A DNA stretch of 64,000 nucleotides, taken from the NCBI RefSeq assembly GCF_036898095.1, contig NC_090751.1, positions 46,421,707 through 46,485,706 on the forward strand. The letters run 5' to 3'. The translations under genes and the position numbers were made by a program. The stretch comes from Palaemon carinicauda (taxonomy: Eukaryota; Arthropoda; Malacostraca; Decapoda; Palaemonidae). Below the pieces are notes generated by a model. The model saw only the letters and a list, made by a program, of their open reading frames with translations. It had not been told where the DNA came from and made no database searches. This document shows positions 9,955 through 21,792 of the stretch, piece after piece. How positions within the stretch are numbered: position 1 is the first letter of the stretch; every line of letters starts with the position of its first letter.

Positions 9955-12190
9955 CTTACTTTGATGGCTGCTTTGCGGGTCCCATAGAGCAGGGTAACCA
10001 CACACTCTACAGGACCTCCACTGTCGTTTTACCTTGTTCGTTCAGAGTATTTAACATTTCATATAATATATCGTTCATTTACTGTTAAATCGTCGCTGTC
10101 AAAAGACTCATGAAATAAGAAAGTCTTCAGTTTCCTCTTGAAAGCCATAATGTATTCAAACATTCGAATGTTAAGTGGGAGCTTATTATATAGTCTCGGG
10201 GCCGCATATTTAGAGGCTCTGGAGCCTAAAGTAACATATATCTAGGTTCCAACAGTTTTAAGCCATCTGTAACTATTCTCTTGTCGACACGATTTGTTGG
10301 CTGCGCAATGTGTAGCAATTCTTTTAAGTATTTTGGACGCCCGGTTCTGATAACTTGGTGGGTTATTGTACATATTTTAAATTCAATTCTCGCTTTAATC
10401 GGCAGCCAGTTTGAATCGATTAGTATAGGGGTGATACTTTCTCTAGGTGGGACACCTTTTATCAGTCTTGCTCCTCTGTTTATTATGTTTTGTAATTTAA
10501 GTTGCAATTTTGGTAAAATGTAGTAGAGTTGCAGTAGTCAATCCTGGTAATAACACAATCTATCACAAGTTTCTTTACAGAATTTTCGCCCAGGTACTTT
10601 TTTTATAAACGCAATATTTCTTAGATGATAACCAGCAGTTTTTATTACATTATTTATTTGGGTATTTAGAGACAGGTTACAGTCAGGAAATACACCTAGA
10701 TGAACTTTACTAGATATCGTCACCGTCATTATTTTTATTCATTTGAATATCGCCTGTTTCTCAAGCTGTTTCTCTTGCCCACCACCATGAATTCAGTTTT
10801 GTTTTCATTTAATTTTAGTTGTTTAAATGTCATCCATTCTCTAACACTATCAAGGATTCTGTTTAGAGTTTCAGTAGTGTCATGTATATCATTTATGGAG
10901 AAGTAAAATTGTGTCATCTGCAAATAGTTTAAACTTCACGCCATGCCTTTGTAGCATTTTCGATAGACCAATAGTATAGATGCAGAATAAGATTGGGCAA
11001 GTACACTTCCCTGGGGTACCCCTCTTGTTTAAGGGTTCATATGATGAATAAGAGTTTCTAATTTGTACACAGTAATTTCTACCAACCAAGTAGTCTTTTA
11101 GGTATTCGAAGGCTTGATCTTCAACGCCGATGGACCGTAGATAATTTAGTAGCAGTTCATGCACCACTTTATCAAAAGCAGCACTGAGATCGAGCAGTAT
11201 TAAGATACCACATTTATTTTCATCCATCATTTTTAGCAAATCATTTACAACAGAGCAGATGCCTGTCTCCGTAGAGTATAGTTTTCTGTAAGCAGATTGG
11301 TTGTCAGGCAAAGCTTTTATTACTTCTAAGTGGCTGACTAGTTGTTCAAGAATTACATATTCAAGCACTTTTTAGACAAAAGATAGATTTGAAATAGGTC
11401 TTTATGAGCTTAATTCCTGGTAGTTCAGTGCATTTTTCAGAACTGGTGTGACTATAGCCATTTTTTCAGATTTAGGAAACTTACATTCATCAATGCTTGC
11501 ATTTGCTATTCTCATTATTATTTCGGCTAGACTAGAAAAGTCTCTCTCTCCAATTACTTCAGATATTGGCATAGGACCGATCGCGCAGTTTGTTTTCTTT
11601 GCTCTCTTGATAATTCTGGTGATGTCATCTTATGTTATGTTGTTAAATCGTATTAATTTTGTCTGTGTTCCTGGTGTATCATTAATCTGATGTTGAGTAT
11701 TTACAGATGACCTGGTTATGTTTTCAATTTTGTTTTTAAAGAATACTAGAAAATTATTTGATAGTTCCTGGTCACTGTATCCACCAGGTAGCTTTTTTCT
11801 TTTACATTTCCCATTATACCATTCAATAGATGATATAACTTATTTATGTCTGTTGCTGCTTCGAGGATCTTTCTCTTATATTATTTACTTTTTTTCCTTC
11901 TTAGTAGGTAGTTATATTGACACGCAGGAGTTTTGTATTCTACCCAAGTAATTTCCGTTTTTAACCTATTCCACTTTCTTTCCTTACGTATTTTTTCCCT
12001 CTTTTTTTACCAAAGTCTCTCCATCAAACCAAGGAGATTGGTCTTTTACGGTTATAGTCATCTCCATCGGTGGGCACATGGTATCATATTCACTTTTACT
12101 CACTTTATTGTAAGTGATCAAAAGACAGTTAGCACACTTAGCTCCTAACACATTGGTCATCATGATCACAGGGAATGTTGATAGCATCAT
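9955..12190 (-). pseudogene. CR1/Jockey-like LINE remnant, copy 1 (post-endonuclease linker, RT, C-terminus)
   Basis: Non-LTR retrotransposon polyprotein in pieces. In coding order: SPWFDGETLVKK (12190-11984, the linker after the endonuclease), RT with ILILLDLSAAFDKVVHELL and KLFADDTILLL (11368-10889, catalytic LDLSAAFD and FADDT), LNENKTEFMVVGKRN (10923-10735), a thumb-like segment (10729-10538) and the C-terminal RLIKGVPPRESITPILIDSN block (10507-10226). The pieces lie in several frames with stops between. The 5' end, including the endonuclease, is absent beyond 12190. The 3' end near 9955 shows (GTAA)-like repeats (AAGTAAGTAA on the minus strand) and coincides with the duplication boundary. 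Confidence 0.8.
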
Positions 12191-12503
12191 TTATTAATTT
12201 GATCTATGTTTGAAGTTTATTTTCTTTACTAATGCATATTTCTGTAGAGGTAGACTAAACGTAATAAGTTTGTGTACTGGGGAAGATAGTACATTTTTCT
12301 TCGACTTTCATATCCGATTATTTATATAAGTCTGGTAGGACGGTGGACTTACTGGGAAATTATTGCAATTTTGTAGTGTTTTATTTTTGTCATATGAAAA
12401 TATGGAAATTAGAAATTCGCTCAAAGATAACAATGAGTTTACCATCAAAACTAATTATACTTCACTGCACACTAGGTATGGTGGATGTACTGTTGCCACT
12501 GTT

Positions 12504-12647
12504 GCGAACAATAGTTTCAATCCACTCTGGGTGAAAAGTCCTCACGTCTACGTATTGCTCCGTTTGGAGACGGCAGGTTGATTCCGGCTTTACAATCCCA
12601 CCACCACGTAAACTAGCAACCAGGCATTTTTGTATTTAAAGACGGAA

Positions 12648-12734
<87 letters not shown>

Positions 12735-13220
12735 GCTTAACTATGAATAAATGCAATAGTTAATCTTTTCAGTAATGTCCATTTTGAATGTTGTCTATAA
12801 ATCATTATTATAAATATTTTGTGTTGTCGTAGCCTGCTATCCCATGCATTGTCAGGGACACAATCACTGTTATTACCTAGTGGAAACAAGACTGACTTTA
12901 TAATGAAATGCTTGTAAATATAACTTCTATCTTGCAAATACAAAACTATAGGTTATAGAGTAAAAAATCAAAGTTTATGAATCGAACAATAGGACAATCA
13001 TGTGTTCGCCATACCCTGCCGATCGAATCTTGGAAAGATACCAACACACTTAGCACTTCCAGCAGTATTTTTAAAGGGTAATTTTTATTACATATTAAAG
13101 GAACTTGATTTTTTATGTTCTTCATATTACTGTAAGCTTTGTCTAGACTTGAAATCCTAATATAGTCTGTCCAGATCATAGTTGTTCACCTCAAGCCATG
13201 CTGGTACAACTTGGAACATG

Positions 13221-13318
<98 letters not shown>

Positions 13319-13841
13319 TTTAAGTCTATGTTATTTGAACGGGATATTTTCATATATGCTGTATACAGTATAGAAAAGGAAGATACATAGTACAATGAAC
13401 ATCGATGTTTAGGATTATAATAACTATTTGTTTAAATGCTATGACATTGGAAGGGATTATTACTTGTGTTGCCACGTTGTGGTGGTGGTCGGTTTGTCCC
13501 ATTAGGTCGAATCTGTAAGGTAGGTAGGGAGATGTTATTCTTATAATTAAAAAAAAAACCGAAAATTAATAATGAATATATGCTACTTAAATGTTATATA
13601 CGTCTATTTTCTAGATTTTTTTTTAATTATAAGAATAACGTCTCCCTACCTACCTTCCTGATTCGACCTAATGGGACAAACCGACCACCACCACAACGTG
13701 GCAACATGAAAAATAATCCCTTCCAATATCATAGAATTCAAACAAATAATTGTTATAATCCTAAACATCGACACTCATTGACTATGTAACTTCCTTCACT
13801 ATATACAGGATATATGAAATATCACTTTCAAGTAGCATACG

Positions 13842-13907
<66 letters not shown>

Positions 13908-14395
13908 GTTAGAAGTTTGATTTGGGAGCATGGCTTGAGGTGAACGACCGTCATTTGGACATACTATATTATAATTTCGAGTCCAAAGAAAGCATGCAGT
14001 AATATGAGGAAAACAAAAAAGCAAGTTCGTTTAATATGCAATAAATATGAAACTTTGAAAATACTGTTGATACTGTTAAGCGGGTTGGTATCTTTTCAAG
14101 ATTCGATCTGCAGTATATGCCGGACTCATAATTGTCCTACTGTTCGATTCATAAACTTTGATTCTTTACTCTCTCTGACCTATAGTTCTGTATTTGCAGG
14201 ATAGAAGTAATATATTCAAGCATTTCGTTACAAAGCCAGTCTTGTTTTCACTAGGTGAAAAGAACATCGTCTGTGTCCCTGACAGTGCATGGGATAACAC
14301 GGCACGACCACAAAAAATTTAAAATTATGATTTATAGACATTCAAAATGGATATTACTGTAAAGATCAACTATTGCATTTATTTATATGTTAAGC

Positions 14396-14482
<87 letters not shown>

Positions 14483-14616
14483 CTACAGAAATACCCGGTT
14501 GCTTGTTTACGTTGTAGTGGGGAAGTACTCGTAACTTGAGAATCAACCTGCCGTCTCGAAAGGGAGCCGTAGATGTAAGGACTTTTCACACCGAGTGGAT
14601 AGAAAGTTTTGAGCGC
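12504..14616. repeat. 2.1-kb imperfect palindrome, copy 1
   Basis: Left arm (12504 to about 13560) and right arm (about 13614 to 14616) are imperfect reverse complements around a ~53-base loop. Paired landmarks include GTGAAAAGTCC/GGACTTTTCAC at the ends, CT array 12655-12730 with GA array 14399-14480, CTCAAGCCATGCTGG with GAGCATGGCTTGAG, CT array 13226-13313 with GA array 13847-13903, and CCTACCTACC near the centre. The arms differ at many sites, so the inversion is old. No coding capacity. Confidence 0.85.
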
Positions 14617-14759
14617 AATTATACATGAAAATTGAGTATATTGAGCGTACAGGACGTAGATTTATGGGGTGTCCGGTCAATTCGTTGTCAGTAAATTTGC
14701 TATATTTTTAACTGATTGGATAGACAAGTCTGACAAACTAATTTATTTTTATTTTTATT

Positions 14760-14850
<91 letters not shown>
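12655..14850. repeat. Microsatellite set of copy 1: (CT)n, (CT)n, (GA)n, (GA)n, (TA)n
   Basis: Individual arrays at 12655-12730 (CT), 13226-13313 (CT), 13847-13903 (GA), 14399-14480 (GA) and 14760-14850 (TA). The first four are mirror images across the palindrome centre. Ser/Leu or Arg/Glu repeat ORFs over them are artefacts. Confidence 0.95.
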
Positions 14851-14852
<2 letters not shown>

Positions 14853-15859
14853 ACTATGGCTTTGAAATACTAATAAATTCAATAACCTAGTTTTAATAAG
14901 ATACTAAATAACAAGGTTTGTTGTATTACGTATTTAAATTTTAAACTTTAGGATTGTTTTCAATTGCTTTTGAAAATTAATTTTTGAGCTAGGATCATAT
15001 TTTTCTATGATATATTTTATAAGCAAGCTAAGCTCTTGTTGCATAAATTTTTAAGCTAAAACTGTCGCCTTCGTGATAGCATTTTATTCCTTTTTGTACA
15101 TATTTTGTCCTAAGTGAAACAAGCAGCAAACCAAATTCGAAGAAGGAAACGATTCCAGAAATCCATAATGAGCTGCCTTTTCGAAATCCATAATGTTACC
15201 AGGGCCCTCATTCTACTGTAATTCACTCCTTTTGGTAAATAGTCTACAATGTGTTTTGACTTTAGTTGGAGAGCAGTGCAAACAATCCTGGGGCATTAAA
15301 AGTATTTATCTGAATGTGCACTATATGTGACAAAGTATATACTAGAACAACATTTAAATGTTCCATCTGCCTCCCAACTTTTGTACTGTTTTAATTGTCG
15401 AACTGCTTTATAACTCTCGCAAAAAATAACAATCTCTTTATAATTCTATTCCACTGTTATACTGTAAATTTTTTTTTATCATTGTTAAAATTAGAGAGTA
15501 TTCATTTGGAATGGCGAATGCAACATTTGCAAGCGGTATAATGGAGAAATGGAATCGGCTTTCCTCCAATGTCTGATAATCCTATTAAGCTGTTCAAACT
15601 TCCAGTATATCTTCAATCCATCAGTCCATCAGAATTCTCCTTGTTCTTTGTGTATACATAATGCTCTTGATCGATCACTTTGTTTTCCTTTCTATGAAGT
15701 AAAGATCTTGTGGGTTGATGGATAGGTGTTTTGTATAAAACGTATTCGATGTAAGTGAAAAATTTTTTGAATTATCAAAAAAGAGAAAACTAATCAAAAA
15801 CTAACCAAGAACCATATTAATCCTAAAATAATAGTTCTATACTTTCTTTCGAAAATTGC

Positions 15860-15912
<53 letters not shown>

Positions 15913-16500
15913 CTATAGAACAAAATAACTATTAAAACACCATTTTAACTCCAATAGTACTGTTCTTGTCTTAATTACGTGTTTTGGGGACGAATTGTCC
16001 TAGCACCGACGTTAAGTGGATTTGCTCCAGTAATAAGTCTCATGTGAGTAGGATTTTTAAAATAGTAATAATGACAATGATAATGATTTCCTATTAGTAT
16101 TTTTACTCTTCCCCATTCGTCTTCCTTTTCCATTTCATCATATACTTAGTTTTATCCCTTTTTAGTTCTTTCTTTCAATTTAATTTTTACTTTCTAACTT
16201 ATCTTTCTCTTTTTCATCTATTTTTTTTTCTTTCTGCAAATTCCTCCGCTTTATCCTCAAGATTTGTTTTTAGTCCTGATTCATTTTATGTTTTTCCCAG
16301 TCGATTATTCCTCTTATCTCGTTAACTTTTTTTCTGTCTGTTAGGATGAGGCTTAAATAATACTATTACTTTGCCCCTCCGATTGGTTTCCATTCAAAAG
16401 TAAAAACCCGTGGTTGGGTTAATTACCTTTTCCCTCAGTGCAATTTGAAGTATCCAACCTGCCTCTGAACAGCCTTATTGTGTAGTATTTGTTGAACAAA
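14851..16500. other. Non-coding unique sequence with a (GA)n array, copy 1
   Basis: A (GA)n array at about 15862-15911. The rest is AT-rich with no supported gene. Corresponding sequence in copy 2 is 46320-48080; there the GA array is longer and followed by tandem units of about 33 bp. Confidence 0.6.
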
Positions 16501-16505
16501 CTCAA

Positions 16506-16638
<133 letters not shown>

Positions 16639-17253
16639 TTCTCTCTAATAAACATACTGAACGAAAGTACTCCCGTTATATCATTCCGTCACATCTCTTT
16701 TGGTGAAGAGGCAGTTTCATTTGACCAACGAACTCTCAAGTCGATGAGAAATGGTAGAATTCACAGTGAATAACAATTCTGGGAATTAGACTCAATGCAA
16801 GCCGTGGCAAATTTCTTAATGACAAACCGAAATTGGGCCGTGGAAATATTGTACTCTACTTCGTGTAATATTGCATTGTGTAATCGTTGTTATAACTCTC
16901 ATTTCATGGCTTTCCAGGCGTCTGTCCGAGTTCCGTTGCTCGATGGTCTACTCAAGTAGGCCCATATATTTCCTTTGCTTATTCAGTTCTTTTTTTTACA
17001 TTTATATATACTAAAGACTGTTTTTGACAGACATAGATACCAGAGCATATTTTTTTTCTTTTGTTACTGAGAACTTTTTCTTACAGACATCGATAACAGT
17101 ATATATTTTTACTAGAACATTTAAGTTTTTTTTTTCCTGAACTGGATGACTGAGAAATATGTTGTGGAACTGCTTTTGGATTCTTTAGTGGATATGCTCA
17201 AGAAAGCTAATCAGATGATTATAAGAATAAAATAATTAATTTCCATATTTTAG

Positions 17254-17436
17254 AATGCACTATTCAACGGATGCTCCGGAGATCGTCAATGTTTTCTTAT
17301 GTGGGAATCTAATGGATCTAGAGAAAGAAATGTGCATTTAATTCCGCTGATTTTTGAAGTTACCCATGAAATTCAGCTTGCGAAGAGAAATGAAGCAGAA
17401 ATTTGTCTGTTGAAAAAAGTTCGACCTATTAATGAA
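17254..17436 (+). CDS. Exon-like ORF in the perfectly conserved tract, copy 1 (function unknown)
   Basis: 61 open codons lie between TTTCCATATTTTAG (acceptor-like, AG at 17252-17253) and GTAAAT (donor-like, 17437). An in-frame TAG forms part of the acceptor, so the open frame begins exactly at the splice-like boundary; it would run on to a stop at 17482 if unspliced (internal Met at 17299). The product begins NALFNGCSGDRQCFLMWE and contains EVTHEIQLAKRNEAEICLL; I recognise no domain. It sits in about 584 bp identical between the two copies. It could be an exon of an unrecognised gene or a chance ORF in a gene-conversion tract. Confidence 0.35.
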
Positions 17437-17756
17437 GTAAATTTTGGTCTATTGATTTTATATTCATTGTGTAGTACATATTAGATTATTGAACATATAG
17501 TGAACCATCTTACTTCACTTTTTCCATTCCCATTTTAAAGGAAATGTAGAGGTTTTTAAGGTGCTATGTTTGGCAAAGCGTGATTTCTTCGAATCGCAAT
17601 GTAATTTCATGGTTGGATTATACGATTCCAAACTCAAGTCTTGCTACTAACGGATGAATCGGTGGTTGAGGGGAATCGGTGCAGACTGTAAAGCCCTTTC
17701 GTCGAACATATTCCACAACGGCGTAAAATTGGATATCGTTTTTTATAAAGCATTTT

Positions 17757-18572
17757 ATATATAGGAATCTACCCCCTAATGATATATATGCCTTTACCAA
17801 GGAGAATATTTACGTATTTGTTTTTGTTCCGTTTTGTATAATATGAAACGCGTTCTTACGTTAACCTAACGCATTGTTTTGAGACAGTTTCGAGAGAAAA
17901 TACAGATTACTCGCGCGTTGGATTTCCATTATAATACTCTTTAACATGTACTTCAGTGTGTCCTTGAGGATGAGTCGTTTTCAGTTTTTTTTATTAAGGG
18001 TCCTGATTTATCGTTCCATTAGGCCTCATAATGGCTATTTAAATGTGAAATGTGTTTGTAGGGTCTTATTTGAATTGGAGGTACTTAGAATTTATAGTCA
18101 CTTGAATTAAGAGCTTGAAAGAGTAAAGTGAATTGGTAGGTCGAAAGAAGTATTGCAAAATATAATATATAGGAGAAATCGTACTGGATTTTATTATCGC
18201 CTGAAGAGAAGTTATAAATATTGGAAAAGATATGCAATGGAATACTTTAATTTCTTGAAGGGTCTGGTTAACTTCATGGGGAATGAAAGCTTCAAATGCT
18301 CAGAAGTTGTCTGAATGTCCAGGGAACTAATGGTGATGATATTCAAGCAAAATTATAGTGAAATGTAACGTGTCCTTTTAAACACCTGTTTTCAGTGTGA
18401 TCATCAATACAACACATATTTGATTCAAAATACTGGCAAACTGGTGTACCATTTATACTTAATGTTTTAGTATTGTGGCTCTCGAGAAGGATGTCACTCT
18501 TAGGTAGACAAGGTAAAGGGGACTTTTGCTTCTACCCATCTCCATCTGAAGAGGAATACCATACAAATGGTT
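17757..18572. other. Non-coding sequence, partly absent from copy 2
   Basis: AT-rich, no gene supported. From about 17970 it has no counterpart in copy 2, where GAGTCGTT joins directly to sequence matching 18986. Confidence 0.6.
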
Positions 18573-19470
18573 GTTATTATTATTATTATTATTATTACTT
18601 GCTAAGCTACAACCCTAGTTGGAAAAGCAGGATGTTATAAGCCCAGGAACCCCAACAGGGATAATAGCCCAGTGAGGAAAGGAAACAAGGAAAAATAAGA
18701 TATTTCAAGAACAGTAACATTAAAATATTTCCCGTATACATTATAAAAACTAACATAACAAAAGGAAAAGAAATAAGATAAATAATGTGCCCAAGTGTAC
18801 CCTCAAGCAAGAGAACTAACACAAGACAGTGGAAGAGCATGGTACAGAGGCTATGGCACTACCAAAGACTAGAGAACAATGGTTTGATTTTGGAGTGTCC
18901 TTCTCCTAGAAGAGCTGCTTACCAGAGCTAAAGTCTCCAATACCCTTACCAAGAGGAATGTAGCCACTGAACAATTACAGTGCAGTAGTTAACCCTTTGG
19001 GTGAAAAAGAATTGTTTGGTAATCTCAGTGTTGTCAGGTGTATGAGGACAGAGGAGTATATGTAAAGAATAGACCAGACTATTCGGTGTATGTGTAGGTA
19101 AAGGGAAAGTGAACCGTAACCAGAGAGAAGAATTCAATAAAGTACTGTCTAGCCAGTCCAAGGAACCCATAACTCTCTAGTGGTAGTATCTCAACGGGTG
19201 GCTGGTGTCATGGGCAACCTATTACCTATAGGGGAATGAAAGGTTAACGTCGGAATATTGCATGGGGGAGCAAGGATATTGTGTGGTGGTGAAGGGAAAG
19301 CAGGTAGTGTTGAGAATCATACCTATGAACATGAGTCTGACTTTGGGCACTTCTAATCCGTCTGACAAAAGACATGGAGAGATTAAAAAGAAAAACCTTT
19401 CTACAACTGCGTACAAGTGATTGGGAGTTACTCACTGAGATTAGACTTGGAGAAGAAAAATCTTCCTAAT
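18573..19470 (-). mobile_element. Long copy of the (TAA)n-tailed dispersed repeat
   Basis: In minus orientation this ends with the CAACTAGGGTTGTAGCTTAGC tail block and an ATT array (18573-18598). Upstream segments GTGCCCAAGTGTACCCTCAAG, ACCAAAGACTAGAGAACAATG and GAGTGTCCTTCTCC recur at 37140-37460, and 18986-19470 recurs at 49690-50170. No convincing protein. It behaves as a non-autonomous interspersed repeat of about 0.8-0.9 kb. Confidence 0.65.
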
Positions 19471-19741
19471 GGATTGTATAAAGTATCCTGTTACCTGCTA
19501 TAGGGGAACCATTAAACAACTTCTTCAGATGAGTTAACCACCATATCTGGTATGGCTCCATGAAGTAGAAAATGTTTGTTTGTGCTGTTTTTAAGAGGCG
19601 TCTTGTTAAGTTCAGGAAGCTTTTGTACGGTTCTTGTGAGATAATCGAATATCTCCTATATCGGAGCAAAACTGCTTAATTGTTTTTATAAGTAATATTG
19701 CTTATTCGAATTTGACGATTGGAGAGATTTGCTAGAAACAC

Positions 19742-19742
19742 G

Positions 19743-19834
<92 letters not shown>
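19742..19834. repeat. (CT)n microsatellite
   Basis: CT dinucleotides with one CTTT interruption near the left end; counterpart in copy 2 at 50438-50506. Confidence 0.97.
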
Positions 19835-19836
<2 letters not shown>

Positions 19837-20691
19837 CGTCACATTTTTTCTATTATAACTATTGTAGTTTCATGTCCTCAACTATGATTGGCGATAACTG
19901 ATTGTCTCATGCAATGTACATTTAGTACAAATACTCAACGCATTGCTTTTCGTTTTCCAACCCCTGCCAATGACACACCTGGTTTGTTCTTATGTATCCA
20001 GATAAATGAAACTAAGCTAAATCTTCAACCTAATGAACCGAGTTTTTTAAACGTATTTAAATTTAACCTTTCGACTATAAATCGAAGAACAGCTGTCATT
20101 TCCACTGATTTAAAAAAAAAGAGAATATAGATATTTATTTCTTTCCCCACTAAGCAGTTTCCTTAAACGTCTACGGAAGGCTATGTAACTATCACTACCA
20201 CATTCGTACATGAACTACGGAATCACTGATGGACCATTTGCCGAATACCCACGCATCATTTGTTTCATGCAACTACAATCTAGCATCAGCGGCACTTCGA
20301 ACCAGCCTACGCATCTTGTCATTCACCCCAACCTACCCTCTTCACGAGAGAATGCCTGGTCGAAGTCATCGTGCTTCAACAGGAAATATTTTCATGTTGA
20401 AGTATTGTGATGGGCAAGAGGGCTCTCGAATTTGGGGAAATTGCTCCCTCAGTTCGAATCTAATTTCTCTCTCTCTCATATCTTTTTCTTCCTCTGAATA
20501 TTACTTCGACCTTCTCCTAATTTTATAAATTTTCTTTCGTGATGCTGCCCCAACTCTGAGTAAAGTTCCCCTTATTATATATGTGTATATATGTACATAA
20601 ATATGTATCTTTTTGATGGCATGGATGTTTCTACAACCGTTATTGCTGCCTGCTTTAATAAATGGGAGGTGGTGTCACAATTTGGAGGTGT
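19835..20691 (+). mobile_element. 5' UTR segment of I-group LINE A, split off by the MULE insertion
   Basis: 20335-20560 matches 58735-58960 in the third LINE (CTCTTCACGAGAGAATGCC; GCAAGAGGGCTCTCGAA; TATTACTTCGACCTTCTCCT). The match continues to GGAGGTGTT near 20690 and resumes at TATTGGATGATCTC (24085), so the 3.4 kb between is an insertion. 19890-20130 also holds an ORF well conserved between copies but without recognised domains. The true 5' end of the LINE is not defined. Confidence 0.7.
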
Positions 20692-21792
20692 TATCAAAAT
20701 TAACATATATAAGAAATTTATAGTGACAATTTTTCAATTAATAAAAAAAACATCTAAAGAAAATTATAATTTACATTCAAATCAACAATGTTTTATTGGA
20801 AAAGTTCTATTGCTATAATTCCAGTAATTGTAATTCCTTTGTATTTTATTTCCTCCTTATTACACACATTTCAGGAACATTTCCAATAAAGACCTCTGGT
20901 ATGATAACTTGATTACGAAAACTTCATAACACTAGGCAGTTGAATCCCTTGGTTCTGCTATACATCGAATCTTTAAGAAATATGCACTAAGCATTAATAG
21001 GCATCAAATGTCATGAGAGAATTCCACTAAATAGTTATTCGATCTGTGGCATGTTTTATCTAACCTAACCCCTTATGATCTCTAGTTTCCCTCATTAAAT
21101 TGTAAAGACCTCTTGATAATATCCTTTACTTACCGAACCGTTTGCTTTCCCACTATAAGGACCGTCCGTCTCTGTCCCCCCGTGGACCGCTGGCAAGTTC
21201 CTACCGGGAGAACGCCGGCATTAAAACAAGCACACAACCCCTCACAATATTGTCAAACGTGTCTATATTTCATTATATTAACAGCTCTATTGAGCTATTG
21301 TTACTCAAACAGCAACCCTGACAACCCTTTTAAGTCTATAAATCTCAGTACACTGTGATGCTTACCTTATAATTCCATCTAAAGGGCATTAATGTGGACT
21401 TTCCCAAGCACGTCCACTCGCTACGACTACTCTTGTTTGAAAGACCCACCTTCCTCTCCCATGCACTTGACTTGACAGGGCGGCGGGAAAATGAACCGAT
21501 GGTTCTTTTTTGTTCTACACAAGAGAAATAAAACATAAAGCGTCCCACATAATTATTGTCCCTGAAGGAAACTTGCTCATTTGTAATTTTCTTATGATTT
21601 GACAAAGCATAAGCTTCTATTAGGTGACCCGAAATTTAATTACAAAATTTTGAATTTACCACGAAAATAGCGTTTTTTTTTTTTTTTTACTGCGCCAGGA
21701 ACAGTTATTCAACGTCGCGCAGGGAAAAGTGAAATTTTTCTTTCGTGAGATTTCCCTGCGTTTACAGTTATGATTTCCGTAAAATACTTACC

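Noticed and set aside
13182..13395. Ser/Leu-rich and Arg/Glu-rich ORFs
   Set aside because: Readings of (CT)n/(GA)n arrays; likewise at 14383, 16489, 19719, 45415, 46020 and 50234.
19888..20130. 80-codon ORF conserved in both copies (also 50586-50807)
   Set aside because: It differs at the ends and in length between copies, has no recognised domain, and sits next to LINE leader sequence; evidence is too weak to call a gene.
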